Below are positions 43,004 through 54,090 of a stretch of 64,000 nt of DNA, in pieces (position 1 is the first letter of the stretch; every line of letters starts with the position of its first letter). The notes below the pieces were generated by a model. That model did no database searches. It was not told where the DNA came from and saw only the letters and a program-made list of their open reading frames with translations. The position numbers were made by a program, and so were the translations under genes. Source of the DNA: Aegilops tauschii subsp. strangulata (Eukaryota; Streptophyta; Magnoliopsida; Poales; Poaceae); NCBI RefSeq assembly GCF_002575655.3, contig NC_053038.3, forward strand, positions 143,918,885-143,982,884, written 5' to 3'.

Positions 43004-44189
43004 TTGCGCACGGTGGTGTTGAGTTCTTGAAGGGATCTCTTCAAGGGTTCGAGAAGTTGGCAAAATTTTCGGATGAAGAAAGAATCAGTTTGAAGGATAT
43101 GCATCAGCCGGCCGATTTTGCGATCCGCCGAGTTGTAATGATTTTCGAAGATTAGCCAAATTGCCACCACCGCGTACGTACTTCACATCAAGACAAAGTT
43201 GATTTGTTCCAAAATTATCTGAAGCCAAACCGGTCTTCTTTGGCCAACTCCGACGGCTATAAGGAATCTGCTAAAAGATTACATCAAGGATTAAGGAAGG
43301 AAAAAGCCGCAGCCCACGTGAAGGTGTAGTACTTGCTACCGTGACCCCACGTGAAGGATCAATCAAAGGAAAATTGAGCCATGCATGTACGCACAGATTC
43401 TTGATGGGATTAGTAGTACTCTTTGGACTTGGGCTCCACAATCGGGCATCTGCGCCGCGACATCCGGTTTAGGCCCTGACGCCTCTGCCGCAGCAATTCT
43501 AAGCCTGCCTGCGCAAAGCCGCCTCCGGCCGCGGGCCTCTGGCAGGCGCGTCTCCGTCCCGGCCTCTGGCTCATGCGCCTCCGTGCTTCGTCGACGGTGT
43601 TCTTTCTCCTCGTGGTCGCACCTGCACGACTCTGAGTGCTAATCGCCATGTTCCGTGTCACGCGCGCCCTCTGTTCTAGAGTCACCTTCGTCAAGTCATC
43701 ACCATGACTCGCCCGACTGCGGGCCTCCTCACCATCAGCTGCCATCACCAGATCCGCTCGTTCGCTGGTTTTACTCCGCTACGCTGGACCCGTCGCGCTT
43801 AAACCGCTGCTATCAGGGGAACGCCAGCTTCAAGTCCCGAGGGAATCGGTGCCACTGTTACGGTGTCCTACAAGACCTAAGGAATAAACCAACGTGACTA
43901 ATGCTGGTACTCCGTATTGGGCTGATTTTCTTCGGAGATCAGTTTGCATGGAATACACATATGTGGAGACCAGCTACGCGCTAATGGCCGCGCTCACATG
44001 CGTCCAAAAAATAAATCAGGTGTTATTTCTCCTATACATTTTCTCAGTATACTTTAATTACTATGAGCACAACTACTCTGCTCTACGGTATTTTTATATA
44101 TGCAGGAGAATTATTCATTACAAAGTGGTGTTATATCACGGAGGCACGTTCGGCGGTACCGCACGACTTCATGGACCGGCGTGTCATGG

Positions 44190-45320
44190 TCCGGATTACA
44201 GCAACGCGCTGGCCGACTCGCCCGTCCGCGCCGCATTGCAGCACCACAAACGACTCGCCCGCACGCCCTCGCGACCGGTTCACGTGTCCGCATCGGCTTA
44301 CAACGAGGAGGACAATTTTCTCGTCCGCACCGGCTTACAACGCCGCGGCCGATTTATCTGTCTGCTCCTACCGCCGATTCACCCCCCGCGGCCGACTCGC
44401 CTGTCCGCCCGGCTTACCGTGCCTGCGATTAGCTCGCCCGTCCGCACCGGCTTACAGCGCCGCGGCCGACTCATCTGTTCCCCGGGCGAATCAGACAATT
44501 GTAGTACTACGGGTACGGAGCACACACTGGCAAACGTTCCGGCCTAGTGTTTTGTTCGTGCCACACTACCCGATGAACGGACGTGCGTAAGTCGCCGCTC
44601 CTGTGGCCCGGTCTACATCAACTCGTCAGTCTGCACGGCTTACCACGCCTGCGATTGACTCGCCGTCCGCACGGCTTGCCATGCGATTGACTCGCCGTCC
44701 GTCATCAGGTGATATCCATCCAAGATTGTTTTATTAGCACATGTTGTTTTGTCAAAGAACAAGCTTATCTCTGCCTTGATCTGCAATATTGTTCATGCAG
44801 CGCAATTATTTATGACAAAAAGTGATATTATACTGCGGGGATGGAGGCATGCCAACATCTTTTGGCACAGGTGGTCTTCGTTATTCAACGGACCCCCGCA
44901 CCGGCTTACAACGCCGTAGCCGTCTCTCGCGACCGCGCCGGCTTACCACGCCGTGGCCGTTTCTTGCGACCGCGCCGGTTTACAATGAGGAGGACAACTT
45001 GCCCGCTTGCACCGGCTTACAATGCCACGGTCGACTCACCCGTCTGCACCGGTTTACCACGCCGCGGCCGGTTCACCCGTGAGCGACTTCAACTTCACCT
45101 AGCAATCATTAATTTCATGGCGGATTATTTTCGGCCTGGCACATCAGGTGATATCCATCTAAAATATATTTTATTGGTACATATTATTTTTTATCAAAGA
45201 GAAGTTTATCTTTGTCTTGGTCTGCAATAGTGTTGATGCAGGACAATTGTTCACTACATCAAAACGATGTGGTTAACTCGTTCATCTGCACCGCCTTACA
45301 ACGCCACGGCCGGCTCGTCT
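44190..45320. repeat. Dispersed ACCGGCTTACAACGCC repeats
   Basis: ACCGGCTTACAACGCCGCGGCC and close variants occur about ten times, often followed by GACTCACCCGTC. Two longer copies of TCAGGTGATATCCATC with ~110 bases after it (44705 and 45145) show that larger modules were duplicated. Confidence 0.7.
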
Positions 45321-46136
45321 GTTTGAGCTGCGTCTGACGTGGCGGTCGTCTTTTCCATCTGTCTATTGCGGCCGGGTCTACATTGACACACCAGGACTGC
45401 ACCTGTCTGCATGAGTGGATTATTGAATATGAGCAAGTCACTGCTTGGGAAGCCCTGTTTTCTTTCAAAAAAATGGAGGCAAATTATCATATACTATCAA
45501 CCGCCGTCTGTACCGGATGGTTCAATGGACATGCGCACAAATCGCCATCGCTACAGTTTGGTTAAACTTCAAACAGCCAGTTGGAATGAACCATTGGCTG
45601 AGTTGCTGACACGGCTCATATGGGATCATTTATAACCCGCCGCAGTCACCTCAACCTTCTGTGGATACACATCGTGTTATCAACACCAATGATATGCAAG
45701 TTATGCCGGTTTATATCACGGTTAAATATGGAGAATCTCAAGCCAACTCCTCGAGTCATCTTGAGACTCGGGGGCTACAGTGACATGACTCGGGAACCCC
45801 GGGTCGTTGGAGGGAATGATAACCCGGTTTCAGAGGCTGCTACCATATTGATGAAACTTTAAAGGCCGTCAGAAAATTGCCGGTTCAAATAAAGATTCCG
45901 GTTTAAAATCCGGTTTAAAAGATATCTTTCTCCCGCAAAGTTTTGAAGCTCTCAAATCCGGTTCAAACATCCGGCTCAAGGTAAATTTGTATCTTATAAA
46001 GCTTTGAAGCTCTTAATATCCGATTTACAAATTTCTGGTTCAAAAAGAGGTTATCTCTCGCAAAGTTCGAGTTCTCAGGAAAAATTAAAGGGACCAAAGA
46101 GAGTCTGTTACAAAGCACAACTCAAATATAGGTACC

Positions 46137-46620
46137 CTGCTTTAATGACCATTGGGAGCTGATCGTATTCGAATTTAGCTTAACCCTTTTGGTGTGACCC
46201 TGATCGTATTCGAATCAGAGTCGTTAAATACTCTCAAGGTCATTTGGGGGCTTCCTGTTCCAACATAGGTCGTATTCGAACCAAAGAGAACATAGCTATC
46301 GATACCCTTTTGATCGGCACACTGCCGAGCTCATTGGGGAGTTTCTTGGTCATATTTGAACCATAGCTCAACCCCCTTTTGGGAACCGACGTGGATCGTA
46401 TTCGAATCAGCGTCGTTAAACAACTCTCAAGGTCATTTGGGGGCTTCCTGTTCAAACATAGGTCGTATTCGAACCAAAGAGAACATAGCTGTCGGTAACC
46501 TCTTGATCGGCAACGCCAAATCCACTGGGGGCTATATGATCGTATTCGAATCTTAGCTTAACCCCTTTGGGACGGCTTTCTGATCGTATTCGAATCAGAA
46601 GCCTCAAATTTGAAGTCTCT
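46137..46620. repeat. Eight TCGTATTCGAA repeats
   Basis: GATCGTATTCGAATC or GGTCGTATTCGAACC occurs at about 46164, 46203, 46268, 46396, 46460, 46541 and 46582, with one mutated copy near 46350. The core TTCGAA is palindromic. Longer blocks (CTCAAGGTCATTTGGGGGCTTCCTG) are also repeated. Confidence 0.8.
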
Positions 46621-48725
46621 TTTTGCAAATAATTTTTGGGATTTTATTTGAAGCTCTTTTGAACACATCTAAAGTGTATATGAGTGGTTTCTATTTAAAC
46701 CCGGCTTGATTTTCGATGATAAGTCGCCGGCTTATGACAATCATCATCTATGTGGAAGCATTGGCTTTTAAGGATTGGGTTATCACACTTACTGCACAGG
46801 TATCATAAGCCGGCAGTACAATTCAATATCACAGGTATGATATTGTTTATACATGATTATGTTTAAACCGGCCCTGGCTATGGACTTTAAGCCGCCGGTA
46901 TGTTTTGAATTGTGCCATTAGGAATCATGCATGTATCAAGATTGGGTTATCACCCCTATTGTGCAGGTCATATGAACCGACAATATAAATTCAATATCAC
47001 AAGTATGATATTATAGTTATGTTTCAAAGTTATGATTCATAACAAGCTTATCTGTAACTCCTTTTTTACACATCAGTGGTCATATGTAAGATATTATGAC
47101 CCGCCCTGCGATAAACCGTCAAGGGTTCTTGTGATCTACTTGTGTGCAGGGTAAGACTACATTTGGGTGGTTACCCGCCCTGGCTTTTGACGTTAAGTCG
47201 CCAGGGCATATGTTGTTTAAACTCTGTGCAGGATTTGCAGAATTATGACTTATATAAATGCTTCAGTCCAAGCTCATCACTGAAATTGGTGTCTCAAAAG
47301 GGTTATCAATTATTGGTTTTCTCAAGGGCTATAGGCCACTGGGTTACAAAAATTCCGGCTTACAATGAAGGCGCATTAAGTCTTCATTGGCCAAGAGCCG
47401 CCAGGTATTTAAACTCCGGCTTTACTTGTCAACCAATGAGGTATTCAAGTCTTTAATAGCCAAAGCTGGCTGAATTTTCATGATGATATTGAATGATTGA
47501 GGTTTTCATACCGGATTATATTATTCAAATCCTGAATAGCCAACATGGCTGGATTTCTATTGTGATTATCAATAACCAGTGTTATGATTGAGGTTTTCAA
47601 AGTCGCTTTAGCACAACGGCTATTATTTTTATCAATGGGCATGATTTATTTCACAATGGAGGAAATAGTCCCGAGTCGCTGCAGGCTTACGACCCGGCAC
47701 TTGGGGGCTACATTGTTCAAATCGAGATTACAACGAATATACAAGTCCCATGTCACTGCCAGCATGCACCATGGTACTTGGGGGCTAATGCAAAGTCATT
47801 TTTTGCTCAACTTATTGAAGACCCGACTCATCACATTTTAAATGACCCGGCCCTCGGGGGCTACACGTTTCTGTTAAAGTCTACATGATCATATTTTCAA
47901 AAGTCCCTGTTCATTATTGCATAATGACCCGGCCCTTGGGGGCTACACTGGTTGAAGTTTTCATAAGCATAAAGCAATTACAAGTCCCTGGTTGCTGCAA
48001 GCATGACAACCCGACACTTGGGGGCTACATGTGTGGAATATTCAGTTTATATGATTGAGATGAATAAACCGGATTTCTTCAAGGTTGCAACATTTATTGG
48101 AGCAAGTCTTAAACCATCACTTTGTTCTGCTCAAGACTCGGGGGCTACAGGTAATATGGATATAAGGGAGAAAAATCTTCAAATTATTAGCTTTGAGCAA
48201 GTCAGGAGGATCAAATTGACCCGGTGTTTGCAACAATCATGATCCGGCATGACCAATAATTATGACCCGACGTCGGCAACAGTTATGACCCGGTGCTATC
48301 AATATTTATAAGCCGGCAATTTTGATAAACCGGCAAGTCTTACTTCTTCAACCCGACTGAAAGTCAGATGAGTATTTCAAGACCAATATGTTTTAAGCCA
48401 GCGCTTTGGAAGCCGATTCAAGTGGATTATTTCTTACAATATTTCTCTACAAGAGACCAATGCCAGCAAATTGACTCTGAAGCTGGCCTATTGACCCGGA
48501 TTTCTCGAAAGAAGTATCTGGATTTTTTGCATTCACAAAAGTTGGAACATATCTACTAAAGGAGATTAGCTATAAGTTCATGGGCATGTATCAAGGAGGA
48601 GATGACCAGGACTTAAGGATGATCAAGTGCCGGCTTACAAGAATATTTAACCCGGAGTACAACCTGTCAATTTGTTCTTGTGTTTATGTTGCAGATCAAT
48701 TTAACATGGATAAATCCAAATTAAA

Positions 48726-48737
48726 CTTGGGGGCTAA
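48726..48737 (+). promoter_or_regulatory. Polypurine tract of the 7-kb element
   Basis: ACTTGGGGGCTAA lies directly before the 3' LTR. At least ten similar motifs lie upstream (45766, 46244, 46437, 46524, 47701, 47778, 47852, 47935, 48016 and 48136). Confidence 0.7.
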
Positions 48738-49392
48738 TGTCGGGGATATACCCCGCGGTATGACCTGGCCGGAAGTATGACCCGGCCGGACTTGGCGCTT
48801 CACCGTGACCCGCCGGAGGACTGGCGACTCACGGGTCTGGCGGCTCACTGTCAGACGACTCACGAGCCTGACGACTCACGGATGACCCCGACGGCGGGTC
48901 AGATAGAAGACTAGGCCCAAGGCCCAGAAGGCCGGCTCATGTTATGGTGGGCCGGCTTAAGAAGAAAGGGGTGACGAATATTTCCTTTACGAGGGAGCAA
49001 GACCCGGACTTGTAATTAACTTGTAAGAAAAGATAGACTAGTCCTAGTCCTACTAGGACTCCACATGTAACCCGCCCCTCTAACTTATATAAGGAGGGGC
49101 AGGGCACCCCAAAGAGGGACAAGGCAACAAGAAATAATCTCTAGGGCTAAACACCGAGAGCCGGAGCCGGCGACTCTCCCGTGATCATAATGAGACCTAG
49201 CCTCAAACAGCACGTAGGGTTGTTACCGGATGATGTTTCCCGGGGCCCGAAGCTGTCTGAACCCTTGTCTTGTGCATTGATCCGCCCTGCGTCTCTCATC
49301 CCAATCAACCCCTCTCAAGCTACTACATAGATGCGTTGGCCTCACGACTAAGTCCTTACACCTAGGACATCTGACGTGTTAATTCCACGACA
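48738..49392 (+). repeat. 3' LTR of the 7-kb non-autonomous element
   Basis: Same length (655 bp) as the 5' LTR, with eight transitions by eye. Followed by CTATG and the continuation of E2 gag. Confidence 0.95.
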
Positions 49393-49397
49393 CTATG
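49393..49397. repeat. Target site duplication CTATG (right)
   Basis: Partner of 42325-42329. Confidence 0.95.
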
Positions 49398-52300
49398 TCA
49401 AGTTTGCTTCTTTCCAGCTCAAGGACCAAGCTGCTGATTGGTTTCAACAATACAAAGATTCCAGAGGAGGTCGTGTGATGACTTGGACTGACTTCTGTCG
49501 GGACTTCAAAGCGCACCACATTCCACAAAGTGTTGTTGAGAGCAAGCGTGAGGAGTTCCACAATCTCAAGCAAGGCAACATGTCTGTATATCAATTCAAC
49601 ATCCAGTTTCAGAAAATTGCTCGCTTCGCTAAACAAGACGTTCCTGATGAAAAGAGCATGATCTATCACTTCAGAGGTGGCCTTAGAGAGGATCTGCAGT
49701 TAGCTCTCGTTCTTGTTGAGCCTACTCAGTTTGATCAATTCTATAACATGGCACTGAAGCAAGAGGCTGCTCAGCTCAAGTGTGAGGCCTCTAAGAAGAG
49801 AGTCAGAGACGCAGTTCAGTCTTCTTCTTCCTCACTTGTGGCAGCTAAGCAACAAAAGTTCTGGTTGCCTCCTCCTCCTCCGTTTCGTCAGCCTTACCAG
49901 CAGAAGAACAAAGGTGGCCATGGTTCTTCCAACTCTTCCAACTCTGGCTATCAGAACAAGTCTCAGAATCAAGCTCCAAAGTCCAATGCTCCTTATCATC
50001 GTCCACTCTCAGAGGTGACTTGCAACAAGTGTCAGCAGAAAGGTCACTATGCTAACAAGTGCTTCAACCAAAGGCGCCTTCCGCCTCCACCTCCTATCAG
50101 ATCTTCCAGTAATGCAGTGGTCAAGCATAATCCAAAGTCTGCAAAGGTGAACATGATGAATGCAGCTCAAGCGGAGGAATCTACTGATGTGATAATGGGT
50201 AATCTTCCTGTTAATGATATTCCTGCAAAAGTTCTTTTTGATACTGGTGCTTTGCTTTGTTTCATGTCAAGACCATTTGCATTTAAGCATGAGTTGGTTT
50301 ATCAAGATTTGCCTAGACCGTTATTAGTTGTCTCTCCGGGTAAATTCATGAATGCAAGCTCCATGGTTCCGGATGTTTCCATCAAGATGGGAAACTATAA
50401 ATTTATGTCTTCTCCAGTTGTTCTTGGTGACTCGGATATTGATCTAATTCTCGGGATGAACTGGCTTTCTAAGCACAAGGCTCAACTTGATTGTGCTGCC
50501 AGGGAAATTCAATTGACACACTCTTCTGAGGATGTTATCATTTATGCCGCTCGTGATGAAACCATTCGTTTTTTATCTCAATGAGAAGGGCGAATTGAAT
50601 GCCATCTCTCAAATTCCAGTCGTTTGTGAGTATCAAGATGTCTTTCCAGAAGAGCTTCCGGGTATGCCTCCTCACCGGCCAGTTGAGTTTGTTATCGATC
50701 TTGAGCCGGGCACTGAACCCGTTTGCAAGCGTCCATGCAAGCTTGGACCCAACAAGCTGAAGGAATTGAAGAAACAGCTCGATGAACAAGAGCGTCTGGG
50801 TTTGATCAGACCGAATTCTTCTCCATGGGGTTGTGGTGTCCTTTTTGGCAAGAAGAAGGATGGCACGGACCGAGTTTGTGTCGACTACCGTCCATTGAAC
50901 AAGAAGACAATCAAGAACAAGTATCCACTTCCCAACATCAATGAGCTATTCGAGCAACTCAAAGGTGCTAAAGTATTCTCCAAGCTTGACCTTCGTATGG
51001 GTTATCATCAGATTCGCATTCGTGAAGAAGATATTCCCAAGACAGCATTCAGAACAAGTTTTGGTTCTTATGAATATACTGTCGTGTCTTTTGGCCTTGT
51101 CAATGCTCCTCCAGTATTCTCTCGGATGATGAATTTCATCTTCAACCCCTATACCAATGAATTATTTCTGGTGTATCTCGATGATATCTTGGTCTTCTCC
51201 AAGAATAAGAAGGATCATGCCAAACATTTGCGATTGGTGCTCGACAAGCTCAGAGAGTATCAATTCTATGTGAAGTTCTCTACATGTGAGTTTTGGCTCG
51301 ATGAAGTTCTTTTCCTTGGTCACATCATCTCTGCCAAGGGCATCGCTGTTAACCCCGAGAAGGTGTCCGCAATTGTGAATTGGGAACCTCCTTAGAATGT
51401 CAAGCAGCTCCGCACTTTTCTTGGTCTTGCAAGCTATTGCCGAAGATTCGTTGAGAATTTCTCCAGGATTGCAAAGCCTCTTTCAAACCTCCTCCAGAAG
51501 CATGTGAAGTATGTCTGGTCTCCTGAGTGTGATGTTGCTTTCAACACTCTCAAAGAGAAACTAGTCACAGCTCCTGTCTTAACTCCTCCTGATGAATCCA
51601 AGCCATTTGAAGTGTTCTGTGATGCTTCTCTCCAGGGTCTCGGTGCTGTGTTAATGCAAGAGAAGAATGTTGTGGCCTATACCTCTCGTCAGTTGAAGCC
51701 CAATGAAAAGAACTACCCCACTCACGATCTTGAGTTGGCGGCAGTTGTCCATGCATTGATAACGTGGAGACATCTCTTGTTGGGGAGACAAGTGGACATA
51801 TTCACCGATCACAAGAGTCTCAAGTACATCTTCACTCAGCCCAACCTCAACCTCAGGCAGACTCGATGGGTCGAAATGATTCAAGAGTACAATCCGAGTA
51901 TTGAATATACTCCAGGCAAGGCCAATGTCATTGCAGATGCTTTAAGCAGGAAGGCTTATTGCAACAGCCTAATTCTCAAGCCATTCCAACCGGATCTTTG
52001 TGAAGCTTTCCGCAAGCTGAATGTCCAAGTTGTTCCTCAAGGCATTCTTGCCAACCTCATAGTCTCTCCTACTTTGGAAGATCAAATTCATGAGGCACCA
52101 CTTCTTGATGCCATGGTGAAGAAGGTGAAACGTGGTATCCACAAGGGTCTTTCCAAATACAAGTGCTATCGCATTGATGACAGAGACACTTTATTCTTCA
52201 AGGACCGGATTATGGTTCCTAAAGGTGATCTAAGGAAAGTCATTATGAACGAGGCGCACAATTCTCTTCTTTCCATTCATCCTGGAAGTACGAAGATGTA

Positions 52301-53501
52301 TCATGACCTCAAGCAGTCGTATTGGTGGACTCGAATGAAGCGAGAAATTGCTCAGTTCGTGAATGAATGTGATGTCTGTCGAAGAGTGAAAGCAGAACAC
52401 CAACGACCAGCTGGTCTCCTTCAACCTCTTGCTATCCCAGAGTGGAAGTTTGATCATATCGAAATGGACTTCGTGACTGGATTTCCAAAGTCCAAGCACG
52501 GAAATGATGCTATCTTCGTTGTCATCGACAAGCTTTCTAAAGTGGCTCATTTCCTTCCAATCAAAGAATCCATCACAGCAGCTCAGTTGGCAGAGCTATA
52601 CACCTGCAGAATTGTCTCCTTGCACGACATTCCACAATTGATTTCTTCAGATCGTGGAAGCATCTTCACCTCTAAGTTCTGGGACTCCTTCGAGAAGGCC
52701 ATGGGTACCAACATTCGCTTCAGCACAGCTTTCCATCCTCAAACTAGTGGCCAAATCGAGTGAGTAAATCAAATACTTGAAGATATGCTCAGGGCTTGTG
52801 TCATTTCCTTTGGCATGAAATGGGAAGATTGTCTTCCATATGCTGAATTCTCGTACAACAACAGCTTCCAAGCAAGTTCGGGCAAAGCCCCATTCGAGAT
52901 TCTCTACGGCAGAAAGTGCCGTACTCCTCTCAATTGGTCAGAGACTGGTGAACGCCAACTTCTTGGCAATGCCTTAATCACTGAAGCTGAAGAAATGTGT
53001 AAAGTCATCCGTGATAATCTCAAAGCCGCGCAATCGCGCCAGAAGAGTTACTATGATAGTAAGCACCGTGATTTGGCTTTCGAGATCAGAGACCATGTCT
53101 ACCTCCGCGTCTCTCCAATGAAAGGCACTCGTCGCTTCGGTATCAAAGGGAAGCTTGCCCCTAGATACGTGGGTCCTTTCAAGATCATTGGCAAAAGAGG
53201 CGACCTCGCCTATCAACTTGAGCTTCCTTTCAACTTCGCGAACGTGCACGATGTGTTCCACGTGTCACAGCTCCGCAAGTGCTTCAAGACTCCTGAGCGC
53301 ACTATCAACTTCGAAGAGATTCACCTCCAAGAAGATTTGTCTTATCATGAGCACCCCGTTGCTATTCTTGAAGAAACTGAGCGCAAGACTCGCAACAAGT
53401 CAATCAAATTCCTGAAAGTGAAGTGGTCGCACCATTCCGACCGAGAAGCCACCTGGGAACGCGAGGACCATCTCTGTTCTGAATATCCGGAGTTCTTTTA
53501 G
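49398..53501 (+). pseudogene. E2 gag-pol, rest of the polyprotein, broken
   Basis: Continues gag in phase. Order: Gag core (FKAHHIPQSVVESK), CCHC knuckle ([14 protein letters not shown]), protease VLFDTGALLCFMS (Ser after DTGA replaced by Leu), RT with [13 protein letters not shown] and YLDD near 51175, RNase H with FCDASLQGLGAVL, integrase with H-H-C-C finger (HPGSTKMYHDL, CDVCRR) and DDE segments, and a chromodomain-like end with EATWEREDHL. Breaks: a two-base loss near 50570 against E1 shifts the frame; TAG at 51393-51395 (E1 has CAG); TGA at 52761-52763 just at the catalytic Glu segment (E1 has CGA); and TAG at 53499-53501, two codons before the E1 stop. It makes particle proteins and enzymes in an intact relative; this copy cannot. 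Confidence 0.9.
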
Positions 53502-53506
53502 TCCTA

Positions 53507-53523
53507 GATCTCGGGACGAGATC
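53507..53523. repeat. Hairpin before the polypurine tract, E2
   Basis: GATCTCG, loop GGA, CGAGATC. The same hairpin is at 63793-63809 in E1. It overlaps or follows the stop codon of pol. Confidence 0.85.
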
Positions 53524-53531
53524 CTCTCGTA

Positions 53532-53542
53532 GTGGTGGAGTG
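53532..53542 (+). promoter_or_regulatory. Polypurine tract of E2
   Basis: GTGGTGGAGTG lies one base before the 3' LTR start. The same sequence is at 63818-63828 in E1. Confidence 0.75.
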
Positions 53543-54077
53543 TTGTAACACCCCGGATGTAACTTTCAATAATTGTAACTCCAACTCTTGCCGTTTTCGG
53601 CTATATGTTATGATATTCCCTCCGTGGTCGGGTTTTGTTTGTCGTTTTGTATTTTGTTCATGTCATGCATTTCATATCATGTCATCATGTGCATTGCATT
53701 TGCATACGTGTTCGTCTCATGCATCCGAGCATTTTCCCTGTTGTCCGTTTTGCAATCCGGCGCTCCCATCTCCTCCGGTGCACCCCTCTTGTTTTCTTTC
53801 ATGAGCGGGTGTCAAACATTTTCGGAATGGACCGAGGCTTGTCAAGTGGCCTTGGTATACCACCGGTAGACCACCGGTCATGTTTCGTTCCATTTGGAGG
53901 TCGTTTGGTACTTCAATGGTTAACCGGGTAACCGCAGATGCCTTCTGTGTGTTCCAGCAAAACCCCCCTCAAAACCAGCACAAAACACACCAAACTCTCT
54001 TCCATGCTCTAGGTCGTTCGATCACGATCGTGTGGGCGAAAACCGCACCTCATTTGGACCCTCCTAGCTCCCTCTAC

Positions 54078-54090
54078 CTATAAATATGTG
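54078..54090 (+). promoter_or_regulatory. TATA box candidate in E2 3' LTR
   Basis: CTATAAATATGTG, identical to the 5' copy. Confidence 0.6.

Larger units (their letters stand above)
43004..48725. other. Interior of the 7-kb element: repeats, no enzyme genes
   Basis: No gag or pol motif is seen in any frame. The region from 43385 to 43900 is GC-rich with short frames of no recognised family. From 44190 to 45320 there are repeats of [C]ACCGGCTTACAACGCC with CGCGGCCGACTCACCCGTC. From 46137 to 46620 there are eight copies of TCGTATTCGAA. From 46700 to 48725 is AT-rich sequence with CCGGCTTA/TAAGCCGG words and many copies of TTGGGGGCTACA. Open frames here are short and overlap the repeats, so I call no gene. 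Confidence 0.7.
42330..49392 (+). mobile_element. Non-autonomous LTR element, 7063 bp, probably Tat-derived
   Basis: Two 655-bp LTRs (42330-42984 and 48738-49392) with TGTCGGGG/CCACGACA ends and a perfect CTATG duplication flank a 5.75-kb interior without gag, protease, RT or integrase. The primer site (GTTGACGCCCACCGTGGGC) and the purine motif CTCGGGGGCTAC closely resemble those of the Tat element at 1-12314, so it likely used Tat proteins. The LTRs differ at eight sites by my count, all transitions. Confidence 0.9.

Noticed and set aside
43385..44590. Short frames in the interior of the 7-kb element as captured genes
   Set aside because: Frames overlap GC-rich repeats, several frames are open at once, and no family is recognised.
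46137..46620. CRISPR-like array (regular TTCGAA repeats)
   Set aside because: Spacing is irregular, spacers are themselves repeated, and this is plant nuclear retrotransposon sequence.
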